The notes: generated by a model from the letters alone, not told the origin. Shown: positions 12,001-22,638, numbered from the stretch's first letter. The stretch is DNA of 64,000 bases from Caprella mutica (GCA_947561585.1 CANNZV010000508.1:310001-374000), one strand, 5' to 3'. Numbers and translations are program-made.

Positions 12001-13248
12001 TAGATCCAAGAAACTCATATTCAACTATTCGGACAAGATTTTAACTACTGAAGAAATTGATTGCCTCGGCCATGGATTGAAATTTGCTCTTCCATATATG
12101 AAAATTGATTTCTACAACTTGTTTTTTTTTTGAAAAGCTTAGCTACAGATTAAAGAACTTACCTATTTTCGACTCTACTGGTGATGGATTAAACAATATA
12201 CAATTACAAATTTAAAAAAATGATTTGTTTGGTGTTTTATATTTGACAGACATATTAATATCAAATCAACGAAATGGTCATTCTAATTAATTTATTAACT
12301 TTTTAAAATAGCCTTAATATCAAATTAAATAAAAATCTAATGCTGTTTCCGCCACTACAATCAACTCTGCTTTATATTCATGACCAATAAATACATACAG
12401 TTTAACTCAGCATTCTCGCTATTGTGACACACTTGAAAAAAAGCCACACCCACAATCAACTCCCCTTCTCAGATATGCATACATTGATCTCAAGAAAGCA
12501 TACGTCTCACAAAAGCATAGTACACCGTCTAGAAAATCATTGTGCTGCTCAGTTTCTCCTACAGACACACAGACATGTTACTATTTTAGCTTAAATTTCG
12601 TCCTAGACTTGAAACAAAATGATGAATGCTGCACATATCTCTTAAATTACTAATCCTGTTCCCCATCCGATGACTTACAACGCGAATAAAAATGCTTGAA
12701 CGACTAAATTCACTCTAATAGTTAAAAAAATACTAAATATATCACAAAAATATATTATAGTAGTCACTCGTACTGATACAAATTATTAATAATCACATTA
12801 ATTTGATCTCCAATTATTTGAAATTGATATCTGATTATTTCTTATTTTCTTTTAATTATTCAAAGAAGGTCTGCATCTTCTGACAGGGAGGCCTTTGAAA
12901 AAATATATTTCTTTTCAATTGTTTCAACATATGGCTTCATTCACATTCATTCATTTACTTATAATTTTTCAGGAGACTTTTGCTGCATGGAACACAGTTT
13001 TCTTGATAGCTTGTGCTATGTACGGTATCTCCACCACCTTCTACCTATTGGTCATCAGAGCAGATGTGCAATATTGGAATTTCCTCGGCTCTGGTTAGAA
13101 GAATATTATAAAATATTAATATTTCATTTTAACATGTTAAAAACTTTTTAGACCAAGAAACTTTAACAAAACTCTCCTAATTTCAGATTCTTCCGAGGAA
13201 AAAAGTAAAGAAACCCGAACAACTACAGTCTCTGAACACAACTTTTAA
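1..13248 (+). CDS. SLC17-type MFS transporter, copy A (3' part of gene)
   Basis: C-terminal two thirds of a 12-helix anion/phosphate cotransporter of the SLC17 (sialin / Na-phosphate cotransporter-like) family; substrate cannot be read from sequence. Coding exons by GT-AG sites and frame: 1-164, 241-384, 3957-4089, 4183-4297, 6514-6640, 12973-13093, 13187-13248 (TAA). The conceptual protein enters at GWPSVFY and RDSPAQNPRISDWE, the family's loop after helix 6, then runs through PWKHIMTSLPFWGTAVVHFG, AELPTYLSHIQ, SSLPYLMTL, GPMLGLLSMCF, LCSHMDLSPQFAGTLFGLTN and FLGSDSSEEKSKETRTTT, with a polar cytosolic tail. Six exons have the same length and phase as exons of copy B on the opposite strand; the first is cut by the window. 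N-terminal exons are upstream of the window. Introns 2 (3.6 kb), 4 (2.2 kb) and 5 (6.3 kb) are filled with repeats. No frame damage is visible, so the gene is probably functional. Confidence 0.93.
743..2374 (-). mobile_element. Tc1-like DNA transposon, degraded
   Basis: Lies in a copy A intron. On the minus strand, 1882-1457 encodes a Tc1-type DNA-binding region (GRSRKIN, then SPRKTPLLKKKHVCDRLKF) and the first catalytic motif in the form FVWSDEQKRNF. 1329-1123 encodes the later QQVNNPKYTSKLMKNWF and SSQSPDLIP motifs, where the family's second D (QQDN) is replaced by V. Frames are broken between these parts. The termini are inverted, with core CACGCAAAAGTATTC at 753 and again inverted at 2351-2366. 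A second, inner copy sits on each side (about 932 and 2165), so each end carries two direct repeats (IR/DR layout). Inactive copy. Confidence 0.85.
2570..3600 (+). pseudogene. Penelope-like element 3' relic (linker and GIY-YIG)
   Basis: Upstream of a foldback insertion, 2640-2710 reads in one frame as I-K-G-T-S-E-stop-V-K-R-I-L-K-P-F, resembling the 'YIKGTSERIKRIL' linker of Penelope-like elements. Downstream of the insertion, 3509-3570 reads DCESKYLGETGRMLSDRIKE, the GIY-YIG nuclease core form 'YIGETGR.L..RI'. The two halves join at a TA dinucleotide that is the target site of the insertion at 2793-3494. Several stops; dead relic. Confidence 0.6.
2793..3494. mobile_element. Foldback MITE with about 220-bp inverted arms, TA target
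   Basis: The left arm begins TACAGTATGGGCCACAAAAA at about 2793. The right arm ends with its complement (TTTTTGTTGCCCATACTTTA) at about 3494. Further pairs include CAAATACTTGTAAATCGTTAGCCAA with its complement at 3437-3465, and the ACAAAGAGTGAG motif near 2957 matched inverted near 3318. TA flanks fit a Tc1/mariner-type non-autonomous element. No coding capacity was seen in the central 250 bp. Confidence 0.75.
3640..3752. repeat. AT-rich microsatellite, ATATATCATATG/TATAT
   Basis: Alternating TATAT/ATTATAT tracts with two copies of ATATCATATGCAATGAAA-like blocks. Simple-sequence DNA in a copy A intron. Confidence 0.7.
4330..5090. other. Intron sequence with one GC-rich block
   Basis: No gene was recognised. 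4750-4930 is markedly richer in GC than its surroundings and is open in two overlapping frames on opposite strands (about 64 codons each). Neither frame resembles a known protein. It may be a fragment of a repeat. Confidence 0.4.
5092..5712 (+). repeat. Tandem array of 18- and 17-bp units, each with a splice-donor consensus
   Basis: The first part is 17 perfect 18-bp periods, ATGAAAAGGTAAGTATCT. It then passes, through alternating units, into 17-bp periods AAGTAAGGTAAGTATCT. GGTAAGTAT occurs 35 times, first at 5100 and last at 5697. The array lies on the sense strand of the copy A intron between the exons ending at 4297 and starting at 6514. Confidence 0.95.
5720..6513. other. Intron remainder, nothing recognised
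   Basis: About 5930-6310 has more even base composition than the flanks, suggesting an old transposon insert. I found no readable protein or terminal repeat. Confidence 0.4.
6641..7291. other. Intron sequence, nothing recognised
   Basis: AT-rich intron of copy A without ORFs, arrays or clear inverted repeats. Confidence 0.4.
7292..8282. mobile_element. PIF/Harbinger-like non-autonomous element
   Basis: Terminal inverted repeats begin AGGGCCGTACACACGTAGGG at 7295 and end with the exact complement at 8279. The match continues as TTTTTTCAGTCTTTCCACC on both sides. TTA flanks both ends (7292-7294, 8280-8282), fitting the 3-bp TWA duplications of PIF/Harbinger. The interior is AT-rich, with clustered TAGGTTAGTTACTAA-like words at 7480-7640 and no transposase. 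Confidence 0.75.
8534..9107. mobile_element. Element ended by inverted GGACAATTCGTCGC arrays
   Basis: The left end (8541-8618) has five units GGACAATTC(G/A)TCGC. The right end (9059-9102) has three units in reverse complement. The unique-looking flanks AAGCGTGTCC and CACACTTTGG are also roughly complementary, so the ends may be the outermost bases of a foldback-type element. The 440-bp middle is AT-rich and non-coding. Confidence 0.6.
9621..10667. mobile_element. Element ended by inverted AATTTCGCCGTAAG arrays
   Basis: Left array 9623-9705 (GAAAATTTCGCCGTAAGA-like units) and right array 10603-10665 (GGCGAATTTTCTTGC units) are inverted to each other. A second inner inverted pair, TCCTTTTCCAACCCCC at 9789 and GGGGGTTGGAAAAGGA at 10520, reinforces the symmetry. 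The middle carries a copy of the dispersed repeat described at 10155. Confidence 0.6.
10155..10410. repeat. Dispersed repeat family R1, copy 1
   Basis: Shares long matches, such as GAGTGCAGGCAGCACTGGTGC, AGTGACTGCATTCACGGAG, TTTCTGACTGCTTCTTCCA and GAAGCAGACGTTAAA, with copies near 31020, 37625 and 42400, all in the same orientation. Size of 200-350 bp suggests a SINE or a truncated retroelement tail. No tRNA-like boxes were confirmed. Confidence 0.65.
10740..10965 (-). repeat. Dispersed repeat family R2, inverted copy
   Basis: The minus strand reads CCACACTCAACTCTCCGCCTC followed by AGATATGCACGGATCTCAAG. This matches plus-strand copies at about 12430-12545 and 14400-14500, which share CCCACAATCAACTC and ATGCTTTTGTGAGAC-like words. 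Class unknown. Confidence 0.5.
11662..12194. mobile_element. Foldback of Penelope-like 5' coding sequence
   Basis: Two arms of about 250 bp mirror each other around 11930-11963 (outer ends GTTTAATCTATCACCAGTA and its complement). Read on the plus strand, the right arm encodes SDKILTTEEIDCLGHGLKFA, like the N-terminal 'NLS..LT..E..LL..GL.FA' block of Penelope-like polyproteins. The left arm encodes the same on the minus strand. The left arm has a 40-bp patch (11814-11853) identical to 10979-11018. Confidence 0.6.
12420..12545 (+). repeat. Dispersed repeat family R2, copy 2
   Basis: Shares CACACCCACAATCAACTC, TCAGATATGCATACATTG and GCATAGTACACCG with the copies at 10740 (inverted) and 14385. 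Located in the last large intron of copy A. Confidence 0.5.
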
Positions 13249-13316
13249 CTTTCTACAGGAATCTATTTGTTTCCATATTTCAGATATTAATTTGATTTTT
13301 GTTGTTGAAACTATAG

Positions 13317-13765
13317 TACAGTAGGGCGTCCCATTTATAGACAACTGATCAGTCCGTATATTTTATATTCTGTAAATGATGTACAAAGCAAATATAGAAA
13401 GAAAAAAAGTTTTAAAGTAAAATATTTTATTGCATATGAAAAATCTCATGCTCTATGTAAGTAAGGTAAATAAAATGTATTTTTTCTATAAATAATAGAA
13501 TTCTCCCTTTTTTCTATAATCTTAAATTTTTGACGTACTGTTCTAATTTGTCTCTTTCTTTTGTTGAATCAATGTTTCTATATCATAGGCTGTAATACTA
13601 GAGGTAATATTTTACTATAAAAAGAAAGTAAAAACAAATTTTAAAATAAGATAATAACTTTTCTAATAAAAATATAAGAATGTAAATTTTGTATTCTATG
13701 AAAATGTGGTCATAATTTAGGATAGTCCATAAATTTAGTTGCCCGTAATTGAGCCCTCTACTGTA
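13317..13765. mobile_element. Short MITE with TACAGTAG ends
   Basis: Starts TACAGTAGGGCGTCCCAT and ends with the complement of TACAGTAGAGGGCTCAATT. The internal ATTTATAGACAACT is matched by TAGTTGCCCG near 13737. TA flanks fit a Tc1/mariner/pogo-type non-autonomous element. It lies directly after the copy A stop codon, so it may supply the transcript's 3' end. Confidence 0.6.
13469..13474 (+). terminator. Candidate poly(A) signal of SLC17 copy A
   Basis: AATAAA is the first perfect hexamer after the TAA at 13246-13248, about 220 bp downstream and inside the MITE at 13317-13765. Position only; cleavage site not visible. Confidence 0.45.
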
Positions 13766-15820
13766 TATAGTTTAGTTGGAATGATGGACTTGTCTGGCTC
13801 TAATATTTTAGTGTTTGTAGTTATTTGATTATGTGATCCTACTTTTCTATTAGTTTTACACATGTACGGAAAATAATATTTATAGTTCTCTATTGTTTCA
13901 ATTAATATCTCATGATTAATATCTCTATAAAAACTGTTGTTCATGTCTTTTCAAATTTACGTTAGTTTTCATTGTTTGCGACTTATAAGCAGCTATATTT
14001 CATTTAATTAAGGACTGAAGAGTTAAGGATTGTTCACATATATCAGTGATCCGTACGTGACGTCTACGATCCGTTTCCTCCCACTTCTTCAGTTCAGTGA
14101 AAAAATATATCGTTACTTTAATTTCAACGGACATGTTCACACAGTACCGGCTCCTTTCAGTTCTAAAAATTCCCTGAGAGGAGCCGGTGTATTATTAAAT
14201 ATCTAATTTAAATAATGAATTATAATTATTATTTGCTGTTTGGTGAGTCTGTGCTGAAAAAAATTGATGTAGAAAATTACAGAAAACTAAATAGAGTGAA
14301 GACTATTCTAATTTAATAAAATGGTGATTTAATTTAAATATGTATTCATTAAAATTGAAACAAAAAAAATCATGCTGTTTTAACACACATGATACTGCAC
14401 TAACTGCAGCAATAACGCCACGCCCACAATCAACTCTCCGCCTCTCATATGCTAATATCTCAAATGTGCATGGATCTCACTCAGGCATAGCACACCGGAC
14501 CAGATGGAAACCTGACATGTGTGAACTAGCCTTACCTGTGTATGTGCCATGCTGTAGAAATAAATCGTGATGATCAGAGTTAAATGGAATATTTTGTTAG
14601 GTTAAATTTTTTGAAATATTTTTTTTAAATCATTTTTATCCATTATCGTTGGGCAAAGAGCGTTTTTAAATTATATATTTAGATAAACTATTACTAATTG
14701 ATGACAATGAAAAGACATTTGTAAATGTAAGAGAAATAAATTCCCATCTAACATATTCTCGTTGAAACTTATGTAAACTCATTAAAATCCTAGTTTAAAT
14801 AAAAAATCAGTGATTTCGGCCGAATAGTACATATCATTGACTAATTAATATTTATCTATTATATGCTAAAAAATTAGTGGCACCCTCCCTTATACCATAT
14901 TAGTTATAAACATGAATAAGTGACACTATGACTCACTTCTTTCGTTTATTTTAAAATAATTATGTACTAAAAATCTTAAGATTTTAAGACCTCTTTGAAT
15001 TGGCGCATCGTGTAAGACAAACTTTGCTCGAGAATTGACATTAGTATTGAGTTATCATTTTTTTTTTATTATAAGTTTTTGTCAAAAGGTGCTTGCATAT
15101 ATAAGACTAATAATTATTAGTAGTTTATCATTTTATCACTGTTGATAAAAATTTTGAGTATTTTAAGCAAAATATATAAACAATCAATATTGGGTATTAT
15201 CATTGATGATTTAATTCAATACGCGTTTTGTTCATTAACCCTATGAATTTTGATGATCCTAATTTTTTTGCGATGTAATATGTTTACTTCTCTCGTATTA
15301 TTCGTTCATGCAGACAAAAATATTTAAACTCTGCGTCGAAGCGATTTTTGGTTTCAAGTTTTCAAAAAAGAAACATTTCTATTCATATGGGTGGAAAACA
15401 TGGACCTAACAATTAATTTTATGAGCAATTAATAGTTGTATGTTGGATACAGCAAAACCTCGTAGTAGACCAGATTTACATTGCAAGTTTGTTTGGTCTA
15501 GTAAGAAACTCACTTTAGGAGCTTCTTACTAGACCAACATCGTTTTCTCTAAAAGTAAAGCGGCGACTTTAACATTTCGATAGCTCTGTTTGTTTATGAT
15601 AACTTTGATGCCAAATTAATGGTGACTAACATTCCAATTTTGAGAGAAAACACATTTAGAAACAGTATGATTTTTTTTTTGCTCAATTAAAATGAATGAA
15701 ATATTTTTTAAATTAAATTATCCTTTTATGAAGTTATTTAGTCATCAGACTCATTACTGTATCTAGTTTTCTCTATTTTTTCACCTCATTTTTTTAGCAC
15801 CACTAAATGTGAAACCAATT
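13766..15820. other. Intergenic, repeats only
   Basis: No supported gene. Contains an R2 repeat copy (14385-14540). A GGCTCCTTTCAG / CTGAGAGGAGCC hairpin pair lies at 14150-14185, and inverted words around GGTCTAGTAAGAAACTC occur at 15480-15535. The rest is AT-rich with long T tracts. Confidence 0.4.
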
Positions 15821-15825
15821 CTGCG

Positions 15826-16045
15826 GTGCTAGGGAAATTGCCACTGGGAAAATTGCCACTGGGAAGATTGCCACCGGGAAAACTGTCACTGGGAAAACTG
15901 CCACTGTGGGAAGACTGCCACTGGGAAAATTGCCACTGTGTAAAAACTGCCACTGTGGGAAGATTGCCTCCCGGAAAATTGACACTGAGGAAAATTGCCA
16001 CTGCACTGTGGGAAGATTGCCACCCGGAAAATTGCCACTTTACAT
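15826..16045. repeat. Tandem array GCCACTGGGAAAATT
   Basis: About 14 degenerate 14-16-bp units (GGGAAAATTGCCACT, GGGAAGATTGCCACC). Open reading in several frames on both strands comes only from the periodicity. The unit resembles the AAAATTCC-type units of other arrays in this window. Confidence 0.8.
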
Positions 16046-16049
16046 ATAA

Positions 16050-17160
16050 AAATTCATACTGAATATTTTTTTTCAAAAATCATAGGTACTGAATGCAATT
16101 TTCATCAGAATTTAATATGTTGGAATTTGTACAATGTGTACACTGTACATCTCATTTTGACTAGTTATACGATCTAGGTGTATTCTTCCGTCGGTGGGTG
16201 AGAGTGTTCACGTCAAATTATTTTCTCTCATTCATAAGTACACTAAAACGTACTTAATTAGTATCTTTATAATGTCTAGTCTTGTATGCAGTATGGACCA
16301 CAAAATAGGAATCTTGAATTAAACTGCTGATAACTTTGGAATAAATCGCTATTTTAATTTTTTTTGTATTATATTCAGAAATTTTTTTAATCACTTTGAC
16401 AAATGATTTCAAATTGGTAATATTTTTATTTTCTCAGTGTTATGTTGAATAACAGGAGTATAAAGGTTAGTTACACAAAACTGCTTTCCAAGAAAATGTC
16501 ATACAAAAGCCTAAAACTATTGTTTTCTATTTTATAATAACAATATTATTATAACATAACGCTGTGATAATTACAATATTACCAATTTCACGTCATTTGC
16601 TAGACTATAGAGTGACAAGAAATTCTTGTTTTGACAATTCACATAATCACCTCCATATTATTGGCGATTCAAGCATGATTTTGAGCCGATTTATTCAATC
16701 TATAGCCTTAAATAAAATCAAAATTATCATTTGAAAGGTATTTACAATTTTGTTTTATTTTTCACTTTATATCATGTAGGGTACTCACGTACGTTTGGCT
16801 TTATATCTATTAGTTTAATGTTACATATTTTTATATAAATATTGAATGGAAAAATGGAGAAAGAAATGAAGTGGCGTGGCCTGGTTTCGTTCCTGCGACT
16901 GTAGTCTCACGGAGAATTGAAGCCAGCGACAAATCCACTGAGCCATCTTGGACATGGCAGAAGTAAGATTTGGTTGAGATTTAATCAATATGATAACCCG
17001 CGTGTTTTCAAAGTTCTTATGAATAATATTATTTAATAATTTTTTTTTGGTATCTTTTCTTTTTTATTCTAAATGATGGAAAATATGTATAGTATTATAT
17101 ATATATATATAAATACTGTAAATACAATTTTTGAATCATGGACATCTTTAAATGTATATG
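16050..17160. other. Intergenic, nothing recognised
   Basis: AT-rich DNA. A phrase at 16290-16330 (GTATGGACCACAAAATAGGAA) resembles the ends of the foldback MITE at 2793, so a degraded relative may be present. No ORF supported. Confidence 0.35.
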
Positions 17161-17382
17161 ATAACTCATACAATTCACCGAAGATCATCGAAGAAATGTC
17201 CGCTATTATTCGAGGAAGATGAGTCTGTCTTAACTCGGCGATCTTCATCGAAGACGTGTCTGCTATAATTCATTCCTTGAATAATTAGGGAACGATATGT
17301 GTCTATCATAACGCGTTGATGATCATTGAAGACATGCCTGCTGTAATTCAGGGAAGATGAGTCTTCCATAACTTGCCGAAGA

Positions 17383-19018
17383 TACAGTAGCTGACAAAAT
17401 ATAAGGGTAGGCAAAAACAAGTTATCTAAATCTTTAATTTCATAAAAAGTACAAAACATACATTATTGAAATTTTGCACGTATATTCATATAGAACTCAT
17501 ATGTATTCGTATGAAATTTCAAAGCACTTGGACAAATATTCTAGGAAAAGTTCCATATTTTACTTCAAACACCAAATTTTGCTCTGGTCAAAAGTTAAGG
17601 GTAGGCATCATTAACTTTGAAATATTCGCGGATATTGGCAATTAACTTAATAAGTTGTTAATAGTTCTTTGCTATATCAATCTAATACATCTTCTACCAC
17701 AAAATTCTAATAATTTTGCACAATATGAAGGAATCATCCATCTTCTATTCATCCTTAAGAAATGTCCACGAGTTTCCCCTCTGATACAGTCTCTAAATGT
17801 CGTTCCAAGAGATTTCTATTGCTACATGAAGGTCCAAAACGATTGTTCAACATATTGTGGCTCAACATAAGCAGTATGGAGTTGTTGATTCCAAACCGAA
17901 GAATGGTAGACTTCCCAAAGCATTGCTGAGAGAAGATCATGCAAGTCATCAAAGTAACTTGCAAGGTAGTTTCAACACTTCTGGTCAAATTTTTCGTGAG
18001 ATAGATGTCATGTCTGGTGGAACGGTGTCCCAGTCTACTTTTTCGCTTCGACTTCAACAAGCTGGTTTGCAATAATTTTTCCCTGCATCGAAGCTTTCAA
18101 TCTCAAAAAAGAAACGGAAAGTGATACTTGTGTTTTGTCATGAGTATGTCGTTTGGTCGATTGATCTGTTGTCGAAAGTACATTCTAGTGATGATGGAAG
18201 AAAAATAGAAGTTTTTGGTTCTTACAGGAAAGTACAAATTAAACGTAAAGTAGGGGAAATGTTACTTCTGAACTGCGTCAATAAAACGGTAAATTTTAGA
18301 GAACGTAGTGTGATGGTCTTGGTGGTCATATTTTCTGCTGGACCTGGTCCCATTGTTCGTCTACAAGGAAGAGTTATTGCAGAAGTATAAAACAGCTCTT
18401 TCGTCATCATACTCTCCCCTATCAACAAGCAGCTGACCCTCAACCACAGAGTTTCAAGCAGGACAACGTACCCTACTACTCAGATAAAAAAGTTACGACT
18501 ATATTAGAAGATGAAGAAATTGCTCTAATGAGCTGGCTTTCACAGAGTCCTGACCTCAATCGAATTTAGATTGTTTGGATAATAATTGGAGACTGTACTC
18601 AGAGAGGAAACACAAGAAATGTGGAAGAATTGTGGACATTTCTTGAGGATGAATAGAAGATGGATAACTCCTTCATATTCATATTCTTCATAGAATTTTG
18701 TGGTAGAAGATGTTATAGAGTGATATAGCAAAGAATTATTCACAAATTATTAAGTTAATTGCCAATATCCGCGAATATTTCAAAGTTTATGATGGCTACC
18801 CTTAACTTTTGACCAGAGCAAAATTTAGTGTTTGAAGTAAAATATGGAACTATTCCTAGAATATTTGTTCAAATGCGTTGAAATCTTATACGAATACATA
18901 TGAGTTCTATATGAAAATACATGCAAAATTTCAATAATGCGTGTTCTGTACTTTTTATGAAATTAAAGATTTAGATAACTTGTTTTTCCCTACCCTTATA
19001 TTTTGTCCGCTACTGTAC
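17383..19018 (+). mobile_element. Tc1-like transposon with very long inverted repeats
   Basis: Ends are TACAGTAGCTGACAAAATA at 17383 and its near-complement at 19018. Inverted similarity runs about 390 bp inward, for example CATCTTCTACCACAAAATTCT matched near 18700. Degraded plus-strand transposase: SQSTFSLRLQQAGLQ (18030s), IEVFGSYRKVQIKRKVGE (18205), SAGPGPIVRLQGRV and DNVPYYSDKKV with LSQSPDLNRI (18455-18570). Stops and shifts lie between motifs. Removing it at one TA restores the satellite word GCCGAAGATACATCTACG exactly. Confidence 0.88.
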
Positions 19019-19211
19019 ATCTACGAGCTGCCTGCTGTAATTCAAGGAAAATGAGTCTTCCATAACTCGCCGAAGATACATCTACGAGCTGCCTGCTGGA
19101 ACTGGAACTGGGAATTGGTCGGTATAGGCTTGTTAGCGCCACCGGTTTCACCCTCACCTTCCTCCGATAACCTTCCGCAGGGCCGTCACCCCGCCAGCCT
19201 CCTCACACACC

Positions 19212-22200
19212 TCACCCCCCTCCCACCCTAACACCCCATGCCTCTTCCAGAAACGCACACACCATCCGAGTGTCCCGCTCCCCAAAGCACATCACTTCTC
19301 CCATAGTCCGCACTCCATGTCGCTCCCTCACCGGCTCCAGACTCGGACACTCAAGTATAAAGTGCTCCAGAGTCTCCTCCACAGCTCCGCACATACTACA
19401 ACTCACCACATCTCCCCAGTGCCTCATCCTCCACCCCAGCCTCAATGTATTACTCCTCACTCCAAACAGCAACCTCGATCCCCAACTATTGTCATAAAAC
19501 TCCCCCCCCCCAATCCTCTTCTTCTCCCTATAGTACCGCAAGGACGACTCAATCTCCAATCTCCACCTTTCATGCTCCCACTCATTCACCAATCTCTCAA
19601 CATGGCCATTGCTCATATCCTCCAACTGCCTCCAACTTACACCCACCTCCCCCAAGTAGTCATCCACCATCCTCATCCATGGATCCTGTCTCAGCTCTAC
19701 CCTCATCTCTTCCATCACCCTTCTCAAAACTACACTCTCTGTCCTCATCAAATGCTTGGCCAACTCCAGCTTCTCCTTCATATCTCTGGCGAGCACTGAG
19801 GAACAACCCACTTCTCCTTGAAGAGTCACAATTGGAGTCCACGAGGGCGCAGCCTTAACCTTCCTCCACACTCCATTCTCAACTCTCTGCATCCTTGCTT
19901 TCTCCCCCTTGCTCCACACCAGTACTCCACCCGCACTCAGGACACTAGGTAGCATCACCCCCTTCCAAAAAGTCTTCCCAACAAGCAACCTATCGCACGA
20001 CCTCCCCACGACCGAATACGTCAGATTTGCCATCCTCTCCGCCTTCCCAATCCTCTCCTTCTTGCACTCACCAAAACAATCTCTCTTTGCCGTCACCAAC
20101 ACACCAAGGTAACTCATCTCCCCCACACATCTGATACCTCCCACCTCAGCCTCTCCTCTTTCTACCCCATTGAAAACCATGCACATGCTTTTCTCCCTAT
20201 TAATCCGCAGTCCACAGCTCTCCGCTCCCTCCTCCAGCACTCCAATCATTCTCCCTGCCTCCTCAACACTCCTTCTTAGCAGCAGACCATCATCCGCATA
20301 GAAAAGAACCGGCACTCTGACTCCTCCCCTTCTGTATCCCATACCACTCCTCAACAGCTTCTCGATTATCATTCCCACAACCATTACAAATAGCTGCGGA
20401 GAACCCGTGCAACCTTGTCTGATCCCACTTCCAACTTCCGTTTCCCCCAACTGCTTTCCCTCCCTCCATATCTCAGTCTTATCTCCCTGGTACAAATTTG
20501 CCACCACACTAATCATTCTTGGGTCACACTTATAGTACATAAGAGCCCCCATCAGCATCCCCCTATCAACACTATCGAATGCCTTCGCAAAGTCCACCGC
20601 TACTACCACCAATGCCTCCTTCTTCCTATAGCTCTCCTCCACACTTGCCCTCAACAGGAACAGATTTTCCTCCATCCTTCTTCCCTTCGTAAACCCCGCT
20701 TGCAGACTCCACACTCTCTCATCCAACATCCTCTGCTCACTCCCCTTCTCTTTCAATAATCCCATAAACATCTTATAGCCAGCATTTGTCAGCGCCACAG
20801 GACGATGCTGACTAGCTTGTGGCTTTTTAACTTTAGGTAGCATTACTGTTTTTGAGATTTTCCATCCCTCCACAACCTCTTCATCCTCCAGCATCCGATT
20901 ATAAACCTCCACCAGCTTAATTGTCCACACACTTCTCACTCTTTCCCAAGGCTCTGTACAGCTCTCCCCTGATACCGTCTGGGCCAGGCTGCTTTCCACT
21001 GCATATCCTTTTCAGTCTCCCTTCCACATCTCCCCTCTCGAACCTTGTGTTCTCCATCCATCCCTCAACACCCTATATCACTCTTATCGTAGATAATCCT
21101 TGGATTAGGTTTTCTCTTCTGTCACCTCTCCTTCTCTCCAACTCTGCGGCACCTTGTCTTCTTTCCTCCTCATAATCCCTCCTCCTCTGGTCATTCCAAA
21201 CTTCCACAATGCCCTTACCCTGCCCTGCATATATTTCTCTCCAACATTCCATCATAACTTCACCTTCATCTCCCTCTGGTACCTCTCCTCCATCCTCCCT
21301 ATATAGTTTCTTCTTTCTCTCCATTCCATTTTCACCCTTCAACTTGCTTATCATTTTCCATAATTTCTTCCCATTCTTATTTCTTTTTATCTCCTGAGCT
21401 ACTTTCACCTCGTGTCCCATTTTTGCATCCCTAACAGTCCTCTTCACTTTATCCTTTTGTTTCCTATAGAGCTTCCAGTACCTGTTTTCCTCCTCTTCAT
21501 TGCTTGCTCTTCTCTTCTTCCTATTAAGATATCTTCTATATTTTATTTCATCTCTTATATTCTGATTTATCCAAGCTGGTTCCACCACTTTCTTTTTTAC
21601 TTTATCAATTCTCTTCTTAACTCTCACTTTCAAACATTCATCTGCTTTCTCTTTTATAATTTTCTCCAAATCACCCACCAGCAACACCTCTCCTCTGTCT
21701 ATTTCCCTCTCCACCTCTCCAACAAACCTTCCCATTGCTTCTTCATCATTGACACCATAGAATTCGCTTATTTGCCAGCCGCAATCTTTTCTCTTCATCC
21801 TAGCCTCCCGTATATCTAACATAACCTCTATATAGCAATGGTCAGATAAATCATAGTTTCTCTTATCTTCGTCAATTTTCATCTTTTGAAACCTGGCGTG
21901 CATTATCTCATCAACCAGTACATAATCAATTATACTCCTCTCATTAACCTGCACCCTAGTATACTTCCCCTCACAATTTTCCACCGCATTTAACATTACC
22001 AGGTTCCACCTCTCCATAAATTCCAACAACATCTGTCCATTCCTATTCAAGTCATGATCTCCTAGAAAGCCAACATGTCCATTAAAATCCCCCATCACTA
22101 TCCTACCCATACCCTCTGGAATCTCCCTCATTTTCCTGTCCATATCCCTATAAATATCTACATTCCTCTCTGTTTCCCTAGTATCTAGATATACCAATAT

Positions 22201-22580
22201 GATTATCAGCCTTGTACCACATACCTCTACCTCCCCCACCAACACATCACTACATCCACCATTTTACTTGCTAATACATACATTCTCCAAATCATTTGTA
22301 ATGAACATCAAACCTCCACCCTTCTTATCCTTCAAGTCTCCCATCTGATCTACCAATGCCACCTGGTTTCCCCATTCCACTCTTCTATACTTTTCATGAG
22401 TCTCAACAAGCCCAATTATTCTCATTTCATTACCTTCCTTTTTTTCATTCATCTTTCTCCCCAGCTCAATTGCTTTGGCATCGGTCAATCCCTGCACATT
22501 TATCAGATCAACTCTCAGCTTCACCACATCCCAAAATTCACTCTTCCTCCCTTCAATCTTAACACCCCCTGGTTCATCTC
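19212..22580 (-). pseudogene. Retrotransposon ORF2: endonuclease and reverse transcriptase
   Basis: Frame opens before 22527 (DLINVQGLTDAKAIELG). The endonuclease motifs are IIGLVETH, GGGLMF, VMGDFNGHVG, SIIDYVLV and DLSDHCYIEV. RT motifs: KQPGPDGIRGELYRAL (about 20980), QHRPVALTNAGYK, VVVAVDFAKAFDSVDR, GIRQGCTGSPQLF and VLFYADDGLLL (catalytic ADD), with RINREKS after. The C-terminus has CSMCGAVEETLEHFILECPS (C-x2-C-x8-H-x4-C). Defects: in-frame TAA at 22264-22266, TAG at 21073-21075 and a one-base shift near 20940. All other motifs are intact. Confidence 0.88.
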
Positions 22581-22638
22581 ACCTCCAACATACCTCCCTC
22601 CTATCTCCCTCCTGTTTCTCTTTCATTTCTCCTGCCTT

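Noticed and set aside
15786..16076. Frames of 67-96 codons on both strands at the GCCACTGGGAAAATT array
   Set aside because: Pure periodicity effect of a tandem repeat.
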